A stretch of 64,000 bases of DNA from Chrysaora quinquecirrha (GCA_014526335.1 JACTAT010000037.1:14482105-14546104); one strand, 5' to 3'; shown: positions 1 to 8,401, numbered from the stretch's first letter. Notes: generated by a model from the sequence alone, not told the origin. Numbers and translations: made by a program.

Positions 1-11
1 AAACACATGTT

Positions 12-93
12 CGACGAGGATGGGATTCGAGCCCAAGCGGGCAGAGCCCAATGGATTAGCAGTCCATCGTCTTAGCCACTCGGCCACCTCGTC
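12..93 (-). tRNA. tRNA-Ser(GCU)-like, copy 1, diverged
   Basis: Full length with anticodon GCU, but the T loop begins C instead of T, the T stem is weakened and the D arm has two changes. Same variant family as copies 49, 51 and 70. Function doubtful. Confidence 0.7.
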
Positions 94-166
94 TTGCATG
101 CAATAATTCACTGCCTCTTTGCTTTATTTGTTATCCTTTTTTCCACTTTAGACGAAAACATATGTT

Positions 167-248
167 CGACGAGGATGGGATTCGAACCCACGCGGGCAGA
201 GCCCAATGGATTAGCAGTCCATCGCCTTAACCACTCGGCCACCTCGTC
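167..248 (-). tRNA. tRNA-Ser-GCT: tRNA-Ser(GCU), copy 2, consensus
   Basis: Identical to the array consensus at all 82 positions. Confidence 0.95.
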
Positions 249-323
249 TTGCATGCAATAATTCACTGCCTCTTTGCTTTGTTTGTTATCCTTTTTTTCT
301 ATTTTAAGGAGAAAACATATGTT

Positions 324-432
324 CGACGAGGATGGGATTGAACCCACGGGCAGAGCCCAATGGATTCGAACCCACGCGGGCAGAGCCCAATGGATTAGCA
401 GTCCATCGCCTTAACCACTCGGCCACCTCGTC
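324..432 (-). pseudogene. tRNA-Ser copy 3 with duplicated T/variable arm
   Basis: 109 bp rather than 82. The T arm and variable arm are present twice, and the outer T arm has also lost 3 bp. The product could not fold as a normal tRNA. Related to copy 21, which has the clean 30-bp duplication. Confidence 0.9.
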
Positions 433-507
433 TTGCATGCAATTATTCACTGCCTCTTTGCTTTGTTTGTTATCCTTTTTTTCTATTTTAAGACGAAAAC
501 ATATGTT

Positions 508-588
508 CGACGAGAATGGGATTCGAACCCACGCGGCAGAGCCCAATGGATTAGCAGTCCATCGCCTTAACCACTCGGCCACCTCCTC
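508..588 (-). tRNA. tRNA-Ser(GCU)-like, copy 4, damaged acceptor
   Basis: 81 nt with one base missing from the variable arm. The acceptor stem has a G3-G70 mismatch and a G7-U66 wobble. Anticodon GCU is kept. Confidence 0.65.
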
Positions 589-661
589 TTGCATGCAATA
601 ATACACTGCCTCTTTGTTTAGTTTGTTATCCCTTTTTCCACTTTAGACGAAAAAATATGTT

Positions 662-743
662 CGACGAGGATGGGATTCGAACCCACGCGGGCAGAGCCCA
701 CTGGATTAGCAGTCCATCGCCTTAACCACTCGGCCACCTCGTC
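662..743 (-). tRNA. tRNA-Ser-GCT: tRNA-Ser(GCU), copy 5
   Basis: Single change from consensus, at position 44 beside the anticodon stem. The T-run downstream is longer than usual, and the conserved upstream TGCATGCAA is altered (TGCATGAAA). Duplicated as copy 23. Confidence 0.88.
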
Positions 744-816
744 TTTCATGCAATAATACACTGCCTCTTTGCTTTGTTTGTTATCCTTTTTTCCACTTTA
801 GACGAAAACATATGTT

Positions 817-898
817 CGACGGGGATGGGATTCGAACCCACGCGGGGAGAGCCCAATGGATTAGCAGTCCATCGCCTTAACCACTCGGCCACCTCGTC
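817..898 (-). tRNA. tRNA-Ser(GCU), copy 6
   Basis: A5-C68 acceptor mismatch and one variable-arm substitution; anticodon GCU. Confidence 0.75.
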
Positions 899-971
899 TT
901 GCATGCAATAATACACTGCCTCTTTGCTTTGTTTGTTATCCTTTTTTCCACTTTAGACGAAAACATATGTT

Positions 972-1053
972 CGACGAGGATGGGATTCGAACCCACGCGG
1001 GCAGAGCCCAATTGATTAGCAGTCCATCGCCTTAACCACTCGGCCACCTCGTC
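972..1053 (-). tRNA. tRNA-Ser(GCU), copy 7
   Basis: Only change is a G29-A41 mismatch in the anticodon stem, a variant shared by about ten copies. Confidence 0.8.
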
Positions 1054-1125
1054 TTGCATGCAATATTTCACTGCCTCTTTGCTTTTTTGTTATTCTTTTT
1101 CCATTTCAAGTCGAAAACATATGTT

Positions 1126-1206
1126 CGACGAGGATGGGATTCGAACCCACGCGGCAGAGCCCAATGGATTAGCAGTCCATCGCCTTAACCACTCGGCCAC
1201 CTCGTC
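1126..1206 (-). tRNA. tRNA-Ser(GCU), copy 8
   Basis: Consensus except for one base missing from the variable arm (81 nt), which may still fold. Confidence 0.8.
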
Positions 1207-1279
1207 TTGCATGCAATAATACACTGCCTCTTTGCTTTGTTTGTTATCCTTTTTCCATTTTAAGACGAAAACATATGTT

Positions 1280-1361
1280 CGACGAGAATGGGATTCGAAC
1301 CCACGCGGGCAGAGCCCAATGGATTAGCAGTCCATCGCCTTAACCACTCGGCCACCTCGTC
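1280..1361 (-). tRNA. tRNA-Ser-GCT: tRNA-Ser(GCU), copy 9
   Basis: Consensus except for a G7-U66 wobble at the base of the acceptor stem. Confidence 0.92.
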
Positions 1362-1435
1362 TTGCATGCAATAATTCACTGCCTCTTTGCTTTGTTTGTT
1401 ATTCTTTTTTCCATTTCAAGTCGAAAACATATGTT

Positions 1436-1517
1436 CGACGAGGATGGGATTCGAACCCACGCGGGCAGAGCCCAATGGATTAGCAGTCCATCGCCTTAAC
1501 CACTCGGCCACCTCGTC
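1436..1517 (-). tRNA. tRNA-Ser-GCT: tRNA-Ser(GCU), copy 10, consensus
   Basis: Identical to the array consensus. Confidence 0.95.
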
Positions 1518-1591
1518 TTGCATGCAATAATTCACTGCCTCTTTGCTTTGTTTGTTATTCTTTTTTCCATTTCAAGTCGAAAACATATGTT

Positions 1592-1672
1592 CGACGAGGA
1601 TGGGATTCGAACCCACGCGGCAGAGCCCAATGGATTAGCAGTCCATCGCCTTAACCACTCGGCCACCTCGTC
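1592..1672 (-). tRNA. tRNA-Ser(GCU), copy 11
   Basis: Consensus except for one base missing in the variable arm (81 nt). Confidence 0.8.
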
Positions 1673-1745
1673 TTGCATGCAATAATGCACTGCCTCTTTG
1701 CTTTGTTTGTTATCCTTTTTTCCACTTTAGACGAAAACATATTTT

Positions 1746-1827
1746 CGACGAGGATGGGATTCGAACCCACGCGGGCAGAGCCCAATGGATTAGCGGTCCA
1801 TCGCCTTAACCACTCGACCACCTCGGC
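1746..1827 (-). tRNA. tRNA-Ser(GCU)-like, copy 12, C33 variant
   Basis: Anticodon GCU is preceded by C instead of the near-universal U33. Also has T11 and a C2-U71 acceptor mismatch. Upstream block duplicated at copy 29 (offset 3241). Confidence 0.7.
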
Positions 1828-1904
1828 TTGCATGCAATAATACACGGCCTCTTTGCTTTGTTTGTTATCCTTTTTTTTTCTATTTTAAGACGAAAACATA
1901 TGTT

Positions 1905-1986
1905 CGACGAGAGTGGGATTCGAACCCACGCGGGCAGAGCCCAATGGATTAGCAGTCCATCGCCTTAACCACTCGGCCACCTCGTC
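1905..1986 (-). tRNA. tRNA-Ser-GCT: tRNA-Ser(GCU), copy 13
   Basis: G7-U66 wobble, and the T-stem closing pair is changed from G-U to G-C. Same type as copies 19 and 30. Confidence 0.9.
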
Positions 1987-2059
1987 TTGCATGCAATAAT
2001 ACACTGCCTCTTTGCTTTGTTTGTTATCCTTTTTTCCACTTTAGACGAAAACATATGTT

Positions 2060-2141
2060 CGACGGGGATGGGATTCGAACCCACGCGGGCAGAGCCCAAT
2101 TGATTAGCAGTCCATCGCCTTAACCACTCGGCCACGTCGTC
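2060..2141 (-). tRNA. tRNA-Ser(GCU)-like, copy 14
   Basis: A5-C68 and C6-C67 acceptor mismatches plus G29-A41 in the anticodon stem. Probably weak or inactive. Duplicated as copy 31. Confidence 0.65.
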
Positions 2142-2215
2142 TTGCATGCAATATTTCACTGCCTCTTTGCTTTTTTTGTTATTCTTTTTTCCATTTCAAG
2201 TCGAAAACATATGTT

Positions 2216-2297
2216 CGACGAGGATGGGATTCGAACCCACGCGGGCAGAGCCCAATGGATTAGCAGTCCATCGCCTTAACCACTCGGCCACCTCGTC
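2216..2297 (-). tRNA. tRNA-Ser-GCT: tRNA-Ser(GCU), copy 15, consensus
   Basis: Identical to the array consensus. Confidence 0.95.
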
Positions 2298-2370
2298 TTG
2301 CATGCAATAATACACTGCCTCTTTGCTTTGCTTGTTATCCTTTTTTCCACTTTAGACGAAAACAGATGTT

Positions 2371-2452
2371 CGACGAGAATGGGATTCGAACCCACGCGGG
2401 CAGAGCCCAATGGATTAGCAGTCCATCGCCTTAACCACTCGGCCACCTCGTC
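2371..2452 (-). tRNA. tRNA-Ser-GCT: tRNA-Ser(GCU), copy 16
   Basis: Consensus except for the G7-U66 wobble. The trailer reads ACATCTG instead of ACATATG. Confidence 0.92.
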
Positions 2453-2526
2453 TTGCATGCAATAATTCACTGCCTCTTTGCTTTGTTTGTTATTCTTTTT
2501 TCCATTTCAAGTCGAAAACATATGTT

Positions 2527-2608
2527 CGACGAGGATGGGATTCGAACCCACGCGGGCAGAGCCCAATGGATTAGCAGTCCATCGCCTTAACCACTCGGCC
2601 ACCTCGTC
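2527..2608 (-). tRNA. tRNA-Ser-GCT: tRNA-Ser(GCU), copy 17, consensus
   Basis: Identical to consensus. It is the last copy before the LINE insertion, and its 5' leader is interrupted about 40 bp upstream by the LINE tail. Confidence 0.95.
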
Positions 2609-2650
2609 TTGCACGCAATAATGCACTGCCTCTTTGCTTTGTTTGTTATT

Positions 2651-3206
2651 TCATTTCATTTCATTTCATTTCATTTTTAATTATTTATGCACGGTAGCCC
2701 CGTCAATCCATCAGGACTGCTTTTCAGGGGGCCGTGCTACATGCTAATTACAATTTATTGTCTTAAGAAGTACGTGCTACTAAAAACAATTAAACGTTAA
2801 TTTTAAATACCAAGTTTACTTTTGAGGGTTTTCTTAAAAGTGGCAAGGGATGGGGCCTCGTTTAGGGTTTTACGTAAGGGCAGCGAAAGATCCGTTATCG
2901 TGCTTCTTAGATTTCTCCTATTTAGAGTTGAATTTTTGACAAACAAATTGGAGAGGTATTCAGGTGCAAGACCATTAAGCGACTTGTACATGATTGTTGC
3001 AGTTTCACTACTAATAATATCAGTAACAGGAAGCAATTTTAATTTGCGAATTATCGGCATTGCTGGAGCATCGTAATTACTTTTAGTTATAATTCTAGCG
3101 GCTCGATTCTGTAACTTTTGTAAGGCTTGTAATTGCGTTACTCCACAGTTTCCCCACACTGAACAACAGAACCGAAAGTGAGGCTCGACAATCCCCCTAT
3201 ATCCCT
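2651..3206 (-). mobile_element. 5'-truncated LINE inserted in the tRNA array
   Basis: A non-tRNA insert of about 556 bp interrupts the array. On the minus strand it carries the end of a reverse-transcriptase ORF, a 3' UTR, and a 3' tail of TGAAA repeats (plus-strand TTTCA repeats near 2651-2675). A short ORF-end fragment, a 3' microsatellite tail and strong 5' truncation are typical of target-primed retrotransposition. CR1, L2 or jockey type cannot be separated from this fragment. No long target-site duplication is visible, and the junctions fall in T-rich spacer. Confidence 0.8.
2803..3159 (-). pseudogene. C-terminal fragment of LINE reverse transcriptase ORF
   Basis: 118 codons open on the minus strand. 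The segment LQALQKLQNRAARIIT followed by a region predicted to be helical (ending TFKKTLKSKL) is the characteristic tail after the reverse-transcriptase domain of non-LTR elements. The catalytic RT core and the endonuclease are absent, so the fragment is dead. The start codon is simply the first Met in the truncated frame. Confidence 0.8.
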
Positions 3207-3242
3207 ATATCCTTTTTTCCACTTTAGACGAAAACATATTTT

Positions 3243-3324
3243 CGACGAGGATGGGATTCGAACCCACGCAGGCAGAGCCCAATGGATTAGCGGTCCATCG
3301 CCTTAACCACTCGACCACCTCGGC
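3243..3324 (-). tRNA. tRNA-Ser(GCU)-like, copy 18, C33 variant
   Basis: C33, T11 and the C2-U71 mismatch as in copy 12, plus one variable-arm change. First copy to the right of the LINE. Confidence 0.7.
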
Positions 3325-3400
3325 TTGCATGCAATAATACACTGCCTCTTTGCTTTGTTTGTTATCCTTTTTTTTCTATTTTAAGACGAAAACATATGTT

Positions 3401-3482
3401 CGACGAGAGTGGGATTCGAACCCACGCGGGCAGAGCCCAATGGATTAGCAGTCCATCGCCTTAACCACTCGGCCACCTCGTC
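3401..3482 (-). tRNA. tRNA-Ser-GCT: tRNA-Ser(GCU), copy 19
   Basis: Same sequence type as copy 13 (G7-U66 wobble, improved T-stem closing pair). Confidence 0.9.
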
Positions 3483-3557
3483 TTGCATGCAATAAAACAC
3501 TGCCTCTTTGCTTTGTTTGTTATCCTTTTTTTCTATTTTAAGACGAAAACATATGTT

Positions 3558-3639
3558 CGACGAGAATGGGATTCGAACCCACGCGTGCAGAGCCCAATGG
3601 ATTAGCAGTCCATCGCCTTAACCACTCGGCCACCTCGTC
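3558..3639 (-). tRNA. tRNA-Ser-GCT: tRNA-Ser(GCU), copy 20
   Basis: G7-U66 wobble and one variable-arm substitution; otherwise consensus. Confidence 0.87.
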
Positions 3640-3714
3640 TTGCATGCAATAATTCACTGCCTCTTTGCTTTGTTTGTTATCCTTTTTTTCTATTTTAAGG
3701 AGAAAACATATGTT

Positions 3715-3826
3715 CGACGAGGATGGGATTCGAACCCACGCGGGCAGAGCCCAATGGATTCGAACCCACGCGGGCAGAGCCCAATGGATTAGCAGTCCAT
3801 CGCCTTAACCACTCGGCCACCTCGTC
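3715..3826 (-). pseudogene. tRNA-Ser copy 21 with exact 30-bp internal duplication
   Basis: 112 bp. A 30-bp block spanning the T loop, T stem, variable arm and part of the anticodon stem is repeated exactly in tandem; the rest matches consensus. It contains two B boxes, so it could still bind TFIIIC, but it cannot give a normal tRNA. Copies 3 to 5 are a duplicate of this block (offset 3391). Confidence 0.92.
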
Positions 3827-3901
3827 TTGCATGCAATTATTCACTGCCTCTTTGCTTTGTTTGTTATCCTTTTTTTCTATTTTAAGACGAAAACATATGT
3901 T

Positions 3902-3982
3902 CGACGAGAATGGGATTCGAACCCACGCGGGCAGAGCCCAAGGATTAGCAGTCCATCGCCTTAACCACTCGGCCACCTCCTC
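3902..3982 (-). tRNA. tRNA-Ser(GCU)-like, copy 22
   Basis: 81 nt with a base lost at the variable arm/anticodon stem junction, a G3-G70 acceptor mismatch and G7-U66. Doubtful function. Confidence 0.6.
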
Positions 3983-4055
3983 TTGCATGCAATAATACAC
4001 TGCCTCTTTGTTTAGTTTGTTATCCCTTTTTCCACTTTAGACGAAAAAATATGTT

Positions 4056-4137
4056 CGACGAGGATGGGATTCGAACCCACGCGGGCAGAGCCCACTGGAT
4101 TAGCAGTCCATCGCCTTAACCACTCGGCCACCTCGTC
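4056..4137 (-). tRNA. tRNA-Ser-GCT: tRNA-Ser(GCU), copy 23
   Basis: Single change at position 44; duplicate of copy 5. Confidence 0.88.
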
Positions 4138-4210
4138 TTTCATGCAATAATACACTGCCTCTTTGCTTTGTTTGTTATCCTTTTTTCCACTTTAGACGAA
4201 AACATATGTT

Positions 4211-4291
4211 CGACGGGGATGGGATTCGAACCCACGCGGGAGAGCCCAATGGATTAGCAGTCCATCGCCTTAACCACTCGGCCACCTCGTC
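4211..4291 (-). tRNA. tRNA-Ser(GCU)-like, copy 24
   Basis: 81 nt. A5-C68 mismatch and one base missing in the variable arm. Confidence 0.7.
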
Positions 4292-4364
4292 TTGCATGCA
4301 ATAATACACTGCCTCTTTGCTTTGTTTGTTATCCTTTTTTCCACTTTAGACGAAAACATATGTT

Positions 4365-4446
4365 CGACGGGGATGGGATTCGAACCCACGCGGGCAGAGC
4401 CCAATTGATTAGCAGTCCATCGCCTTAACCACTCGGCCACCTCGTC
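4365..4446 (-). tRNA. tRNA-Ser(GCU), copy 25
   Basis: A5-C68 and G29-A41 mismatches; anticodon GCU. Confidence 0.72.
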
Positions 4447-4519
4447 TTGCATGCAATAATACACTGCCTCTTTGCTTTGCTTGTTATCCTTTTTTCCACT
4501 TTAGACGAAAACAGATGTT

Positions 4520-4601
4520 CGACGAGAATGGGATTCGAACCCACGCGGGCAGAGCCCAATGGATTAGCAGTCCATCGCCTTAACCACTCGGCCACCTCGT
4601 C
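4520..4601 (-). tRNA. tRNA-Ser-GCT: tRNA-Ser(GCU), copy 26
   Basis: Consensus except for the G7-U66 wobble; same sequence as copy 16. Confidence 0.92.
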
Positions 4602-4675
4602 TTGCATGCAATAATTCACTGCCTCTTTGCTTTGTTTGTTATTCTTTTTTCCATTTCAAGTCGAAAACATATGTT

Positions 4676-4757
4676 CGACGAGGATGGGATTCGAACCCAT
4701 GCGGGCAGAGCCCAATTGATTAGCAGTCCATCGCCTTAACCACTCGGCCACCTCGTC
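4676..4757 (-). tRNA. tRNA-Ser(GCU), copy 27
   Basis: G29-A41 mismatch plus one change at the base of the T stem. Confidence 0.77.
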
Positions 4758-4831
4758 TTGCATGCAATAATTCACTGCCTCTTTGCTTTGTTTGTTATTC
4801 TTTTTTCCATTTCAAGTCGAAAACATATGTT

Positions 4832-4913
4832 CGACGAGGATGGGATTCGAACCCACGCGGGCAGAGCCCAATGGATTAGCAGTCCATCGCCTTAACCACT
4901 CGGCCACCTCGTC
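4832..4913 (-). tRNA. tRNA-Ser-GCT: tRNA-Ser(GCU), copy 28, consensus
   Basis: Identical to the array consensus. Confidence 0.95.
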
Positions 4914-4986
4914 TTGCATGCAATAATGCACTGCCTCTTTGCTTTGTTTGTTATCCTTTTTTCCACTTTAGACGAAAACATATTTT

Positions 4987-5068
4987 CGACGAGGATGGGA
5001 TTCGAACCCACGCGGGCAGAGCCCAATGGATTAGCGGTCCATCGCCTTAACCACTCGACCACCTCGGC
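4987..5068 (-). tRNA. tRNA-Ser(GCU)-like, copy 29, C33 variant
   Basis: Same changes as copy 12 (C33, T11, C2-U71). Confidence 0.7.
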
Positions 5069-5144
5069 TTGCATGCAATAATACACTGCCTCTTTGCTTT
5101 GTTTGTTATCCTTTTTTTTCTATTTTAAGACGAAAACATATGTT

Positions 5145-5226
5145 CGACGAGAGTGGGATTCGAACCCACGCGGGCAGAGCCCAATGGATTAGCAGTCCAT
5201 CGCCTTAACCACTCGGCCACCTCGTC
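5145..5226 (-). tRNA. tRNA-Ser-GCT: tRNA-Ser(GCU), copy 30
   Basis: Same type as copy 13. Confidence 0.9.
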
Positions 5227-5299
5227 TTGCATGCAATAATACACTGCCTCTTTGCTTTGTTTGTTATCCTTTTTTCCACTTTAGACGAAAACATATGTT

Positions 5300-5381
5300 C
5301 GACGGGGATGGGATTCGAACCCACGCGGGCAGAGCCCAATTGATTAGCAGTCCATCGCCTTAACCACTCGGCCACGTCGTC
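5300..5381 (-). tRNA. tRNA-Ser(GCU)-like, copy 31
   Basis: Same three mismatches as copy 14. Confidence 0.65.
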
Positions 5382-5455
5382 TTGCATGCAATATTTCACT
5401 GCCTCTTTGCTTTTTTTGTTATTCTTTTTTCCATTTCAAGTCGAAAACATATGTT

Positions 5456-5537
5456 CGACGAGGATGGGATTCGAACCCACCCGGGCAGAGCCCAATGGAT
5501 TAGCGGTCCGTCGCCTTAACCACTCGGCCACCTCGTC
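5456..5537 (-). tRNA. tRNA-Ser(GCU)-like, copy 32, C33 variant
   Basis: C33, a C28-A42 anticodon-stem mismatch and a T-stem/variable-arm change. Confidence 0.65.
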
Positions 5538-5610
5538 TGGCATGCAATAATACACTGCCTCTTTGCTTTGTTTGTTATCCTTTTTTCCACTTTAGACGAA
5601 AACATATGTT

Positions 5611-5692
5611 CGACGAGGATGGGATTCGAACCCACGCGGGCAGAGCCCAATTGATTAGCAGTCCATCGCCTTAACCACTCGGCCACCTCGTC
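5611..5692 (-). tRNA. tRNA-Ser(GCU), copy 33
   Basis: G29-A41 mismatch only. First member of a 938-bp, six-unit block repeated from 6549. Confidence 0.8.
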
Positions 5693-5768
5693 TTGCATGC
5701 AATAATACACTGCCTCTTTGCTTTGTTTGTTATCCTGTTTTGTCCATTTAAAGACGAAAACATATGTT

Positions 5769-5850
5769 CGACGAGGATGGGATATGAAACCAGGCTGGCA
5801 GAGCCCAATGGATTAGCAGTCCATCGCCTTAACTACTCGGCAGCCTCGTC
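5769..5850 (-). pseudogene. tRNA-Ser pseudogene, copy 34
   Basis: Anticodon arm intact, but the T arm and B box are destroyed (plus strand ATATGAAACCAGG) and the D arm is altered. Twin of copy 40. Confidence 0.85.
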
Positions 5851-5923
5851 TTGCATGCAATAATTCACTGCCTCTTTGCTTTGTTTGTTACCTTTTTTTC
5901 TATTTAGGACGAAAACATATGTT

Positions 5924-6005
5924 TGACGAAGATGGGATTCGAACTTACGCGGGCAGAGCCCAATGGATTATCAGTCCATCGCCTAAACCACTTGGGCGCC
6001 TTGTC
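5924..6005 (-). pseudogene. tRNA-Ser body with GAU anticodon, copy 35
   Basis: The anticodon loop reads CTGATAA, so the anticodon is GAU (isoleucine) in a serine-type body with its long variable arm. The acceptor has an A4-C69 mismatch and a changed discriminator (A); the D arm lacks the conserved GG context. Probably a decaying copy. Twin of copy 41. Confidence 0.8.
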
Positions 6006-6081
6006 TTGCATGCAGTTGTGCACTGTCTCTTCCCTTTATTTGTTATTTTGTTTTGTCCATTTAAAGACGAAAACATTTGTT

Positions 6082-6163
6082 CGACGAGGGTGGGATTCGA
6101 GCCCACGCGGGCAGAGCCCAATGGATTAGCGGTCCATCGACTTAACCACTCGGCCACCTCGTC
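6082..6163 (-). tRNA. tRNA-Ser(GCU)-like, copy 36, C33 variant
   Basis: C33, T loop starting with C, and a D-stem change. Function doubtful. Confidence 0.62.
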
Positions 6164-6238
6164 TTGCATGCAATAATTCACTGCCTTTTTGCTATGTTTT
6201 TTTTCCTTTTTTTCCATTTTAAGACGAAAACATATGTT

Positions 6239-6320
6239 CGACGAGGATGGGATTCGAACCCACGCGGGCAGAGCCCAATGGATTAGCAGTCCATCGCCTT
6301 AACCACTCGGCCACCTCGTC
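6239..6320 (-). tRNA. tRNA-Ser-GCT: tRNA-Ser(GCU), copy 37, consensus
   Basis: Identical to the array consensus. Confidence 0.95.
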
Positions 6321-6393
6321 TTGCATGCAATAATACACTGCCTCTTTGCTTTGTTTGTTATCCTTTTTTCCACTTTAGACGAAAACATATGTT

Positions 6394-6475
6394 CGACGGG
6401 GATGGGATTCGAACCCACGCGGGCAGAGCCCAATTGATTAGCAGTCCATCGCCTTAACCACTCGGCCACCTCGTC
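6394..6475 (-). tRNA. tRNA-Ser(GCU), copy 38
   Basis: A5-C68 and G29-A41 mismatches. The upstream hexamer reads TGCATGCCA. Confidence 0.72.
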
Positions 6476-6548
6476 TGGCATGCAATAATACACTGCCTCT
6501 TTGCTTTGTTTGTTATCCTTTTTTCCACTTTAGACGAAAACATATGTT

Positions 6549-6630
6549 CGACGAGGATGGGATTCGAACCCACGCGGGCAGAGCCCAATTGATTAGCAGT
6601 CCATCGCCTTAACCACTCGGCCACCTCGTC
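6549..6630 (-). tRNA. tRNA-Ser(GCU), copy 39
   Basis: Duplicate of copy 33 (offset 938). Confidence 0.8.
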
Positions 6631-6706
6631 TTGCATGCAATAATACACTGCCTCTTTGCTTTGTTTGTTATCCTGTTTTGTCCATTTAAAGACGAAAACA
6701 TATGTT

Positions 6707-6788
6707 CGACGAGGATGGGATATGAAACCAGGCTGGCAGAGCCCAATGGATTAGCAGTCCATCGCCTTAACTACTCGGCAGCCTCGTC
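6707..6788 (-). pseudogene. tRNA-Ser pseudogene, copy 40
   Basis: Duplicate of copy 34; T arm destroyed. Confidence 0.85.
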
Positions 6789-6861
6789 TTGCATGCAATA
6801 ATTCACTGCCTCTTTGCTTTGTTTGTTACCTTTTTTTCTATTTAGGACGAAAACATATGTT

Positions 6862-6943
6862 TGACGAAGATGGGATTCGAACTTACGCGGGCAGAGCCCA
6901 ATGGATTATCAGTCCATCGCCTAAACCACTTGGGCGCCTTGTC
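6862..6943 (-). pseudogene. tRNA-Ser body with GAU anticodon, copy 41
   Basis: Duplicate of copy 35, with the same GAU anticodon and acceptor damage. Confidence 0.8.
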
Positions 6944-7019
6944 TTGCATGCAGTTGTGCACTGTCTCTTCCCTTTATTTGTTATTTTGTTTTGTCCATTT
7001 AAAGACGAAAACATTTGTT

Positions 7020-7101
7020 CGACGAGGGTGGGATTCGAGCCCACGCGGGCAGAGCCCAATGGATTAGCGGTCCATCGACTTAACCACTCGGCCACCTCGT
7101 C
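7020..7101 (-). tRNA. tRNA-Ser(GCU)-like, copy 42, C33 variant
   Basis: Duplicate of copy 36. Confidence 0.62.
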
Positions 7102-7176
7102 TTGCATGCAATAATTCACTGCCTTTTTGCTATGTTTTTTTTCCTTTTTTTCCATTTTAAGACGAAAACATATGTT

Positions 7177-7258
7177 CGACGAGGATGGGATTCGAACCCA
7201 CGCGGGCAGAGCCCAATGGATTAGCAGTCCATCGCCTTAACCACTCGGCCACCTCGTC
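7177..7258 (-). tRNA. tRNA-Ser-GCT: tRNA-Ser(GCU), copy 43, consensus
   Basis: Identical to consensus; duplicate of copy 37. Confidence 0.95.
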
Positions 7259-7331
7259 TTGCATGCAATAATACACTGCCTCTTTGCTTTGTTTGTTATC
7301 CTTTTTTCCACTTTAGACGAAAACATATGTT

Positions 7332-7413
7332 CGACGGGGATGGGATTCGAACCCACGCGGGCAGAGCCCAATTGATTAGCAGTCCATCGCCTTAACCACT
7401 CGGCCACCTCGTC
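7332..7413 (-). tRNA. tRNA-Ser(GCU), copy 44
   Basis: A5-C68 and G29-A41 mismatches; last member of the second 938-bp block. Confidence 0.72.
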
Positions 7414-7486
7414 TTGCATGCAATAATGCACTGCCTCTTTGCTTTGTTTGTTATCCTTTTTTCCACTGTAGACGAAAACATATGTT

Positions 7487-7568
7487 CGACGAGGATGGGA
7501 TTCGAACCCACGCGGGCAGAGCCCAATGGATTAGCGGTCCGTCGCCTTAACCACTCGGCCACCTCGGC
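7487..7568 (-). tRNA. tRNA-Ser(GCU)-like, copy 45, C33 variant
   Basis: C33, C28-A42 and C2-U71 changes. Confidence 0.65.
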
Positions 7569-7644
7569 TTGCATGCAATAATACACTGCCTCTTTGCTTT
7601 GTTTGTTATCCTTTTTTTTCTATTTTAAGACGAAAACATATGTT

Positions 7645-7726
7645 CGACGAGAATGGGATTCGAACCCACGCGGGCAGAGCCCAATGGATTAGCAGTCCAT
7701 CGCCTTAACCACTCGGCCACCTCGTC
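7645..7726 (-). tRNA. tRNA-Ser-GCT: tRNA-Ser(GCU), copy 46
   Basis: Consensus except for the G7-U66 wobble. Confidence 0.92.
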
Positions 7727-7801
7727 TTGAATGCAATAATTCACTGCCTCTTTGCTTTGTTTGTTATCCTTTTTTTCTATTTTAAGACGAAAACATATGT
7801 T

Positions 7802-7883
7802 CGACGAGAATGGAATTCGAACCCACGCGTGCAGAGCCCAATGGATTAGCGGTCCATCGCCTTAACCACTCGGCCACCTCGTC
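7802..7883 (-). tRNA. tRNA-Ser(GCU)-like, copy 47, C33 variant
   Basis: C33, G7-U66, one T-stem change and one variable-arm change. Confidence 0.65.
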
Positions 7884-7959
7884 TTGCATGCAATAATACA
7901 CTGCCTCTTTGCTTTATTTGTTATCGTGTTTTGTCCATTTAAAGACGAAAACATATGTT

Positions 7960-8032
7960 CCACAAGGATGGGATATAAAACCAGGCGGGCAGAGCCCAAT
8001 GGATTAGCAGTCCATCGCCTTAACCACTCGTC
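7960..8032 (-). pseudogene. Truncated tRNA-Ser, copy 48
   Basis: 73 bp. Nine bases around the 5' acceptor/D-arm junction are deleted and the T arm is disrupted. Twin of copy 69 (offset 3249). Confidence 0.85.
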
Positions 8033-8102
8033 TTGCATGCAATATTTCACTGTCTCTTTTTTTTCCTATCCTTTTTTTTATTTCAAGATGAAAACACATG
8101 TT

Positions 8103-8184
8103 CGACGAGGATGGGATTCGAGCCCAAGCGGGCAGAGCCCAATGGATTAGCAGTCCATCGTCTTAACTACTCGGCCACCTCGTC
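8103..8184 (-). tRNA. tRNA-Ser(GCU)-like, copy 49, diverged
   Basis: Copy-1 type: C54 in the T loop, weakened T stem, changed D arm. Confidence 0.65.
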
Positions 8185-8259
8185 TTGCATGCAATATTTC
8201 ACTGCCTCTTTGCTTTTTTTGTTATCCTTTTTTTCTATTTTAAGACGAAAACATATGTT

Positions 8260-8332
8260 CGACGAGGATGGGATTCGAACCCACGCGGGCAGAGCCCAAT
8301 GGATTAGCAGTCCATCGCCTTAACCACTCGTC
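8260..8332 (-). pseudogene. Truncated tRNA-Ser, copy 50
   Basis: Same 9-bp deletion as copies 48 and 69, but an otherwise consensus body. This indicates that the deletion spread by exchange or gene conversion. Confidence 0.85.
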
Positions 8333-8401
8333 TTGCATGCAATATTTCACTGTCTATTTATTTGTTATCCTTTTTTTTATTTCAAGATGAAAACACATGT
8401 T

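Noticed and set aside
332..601. Plus- and minus-strand open frames of 60-120 codons throughout the first 13.5 kb
   Set aside because: They are translations of the tRNA units and spacers; start and stop positions follow the 155-bp period and the peptides repeat the tRNA sequence.
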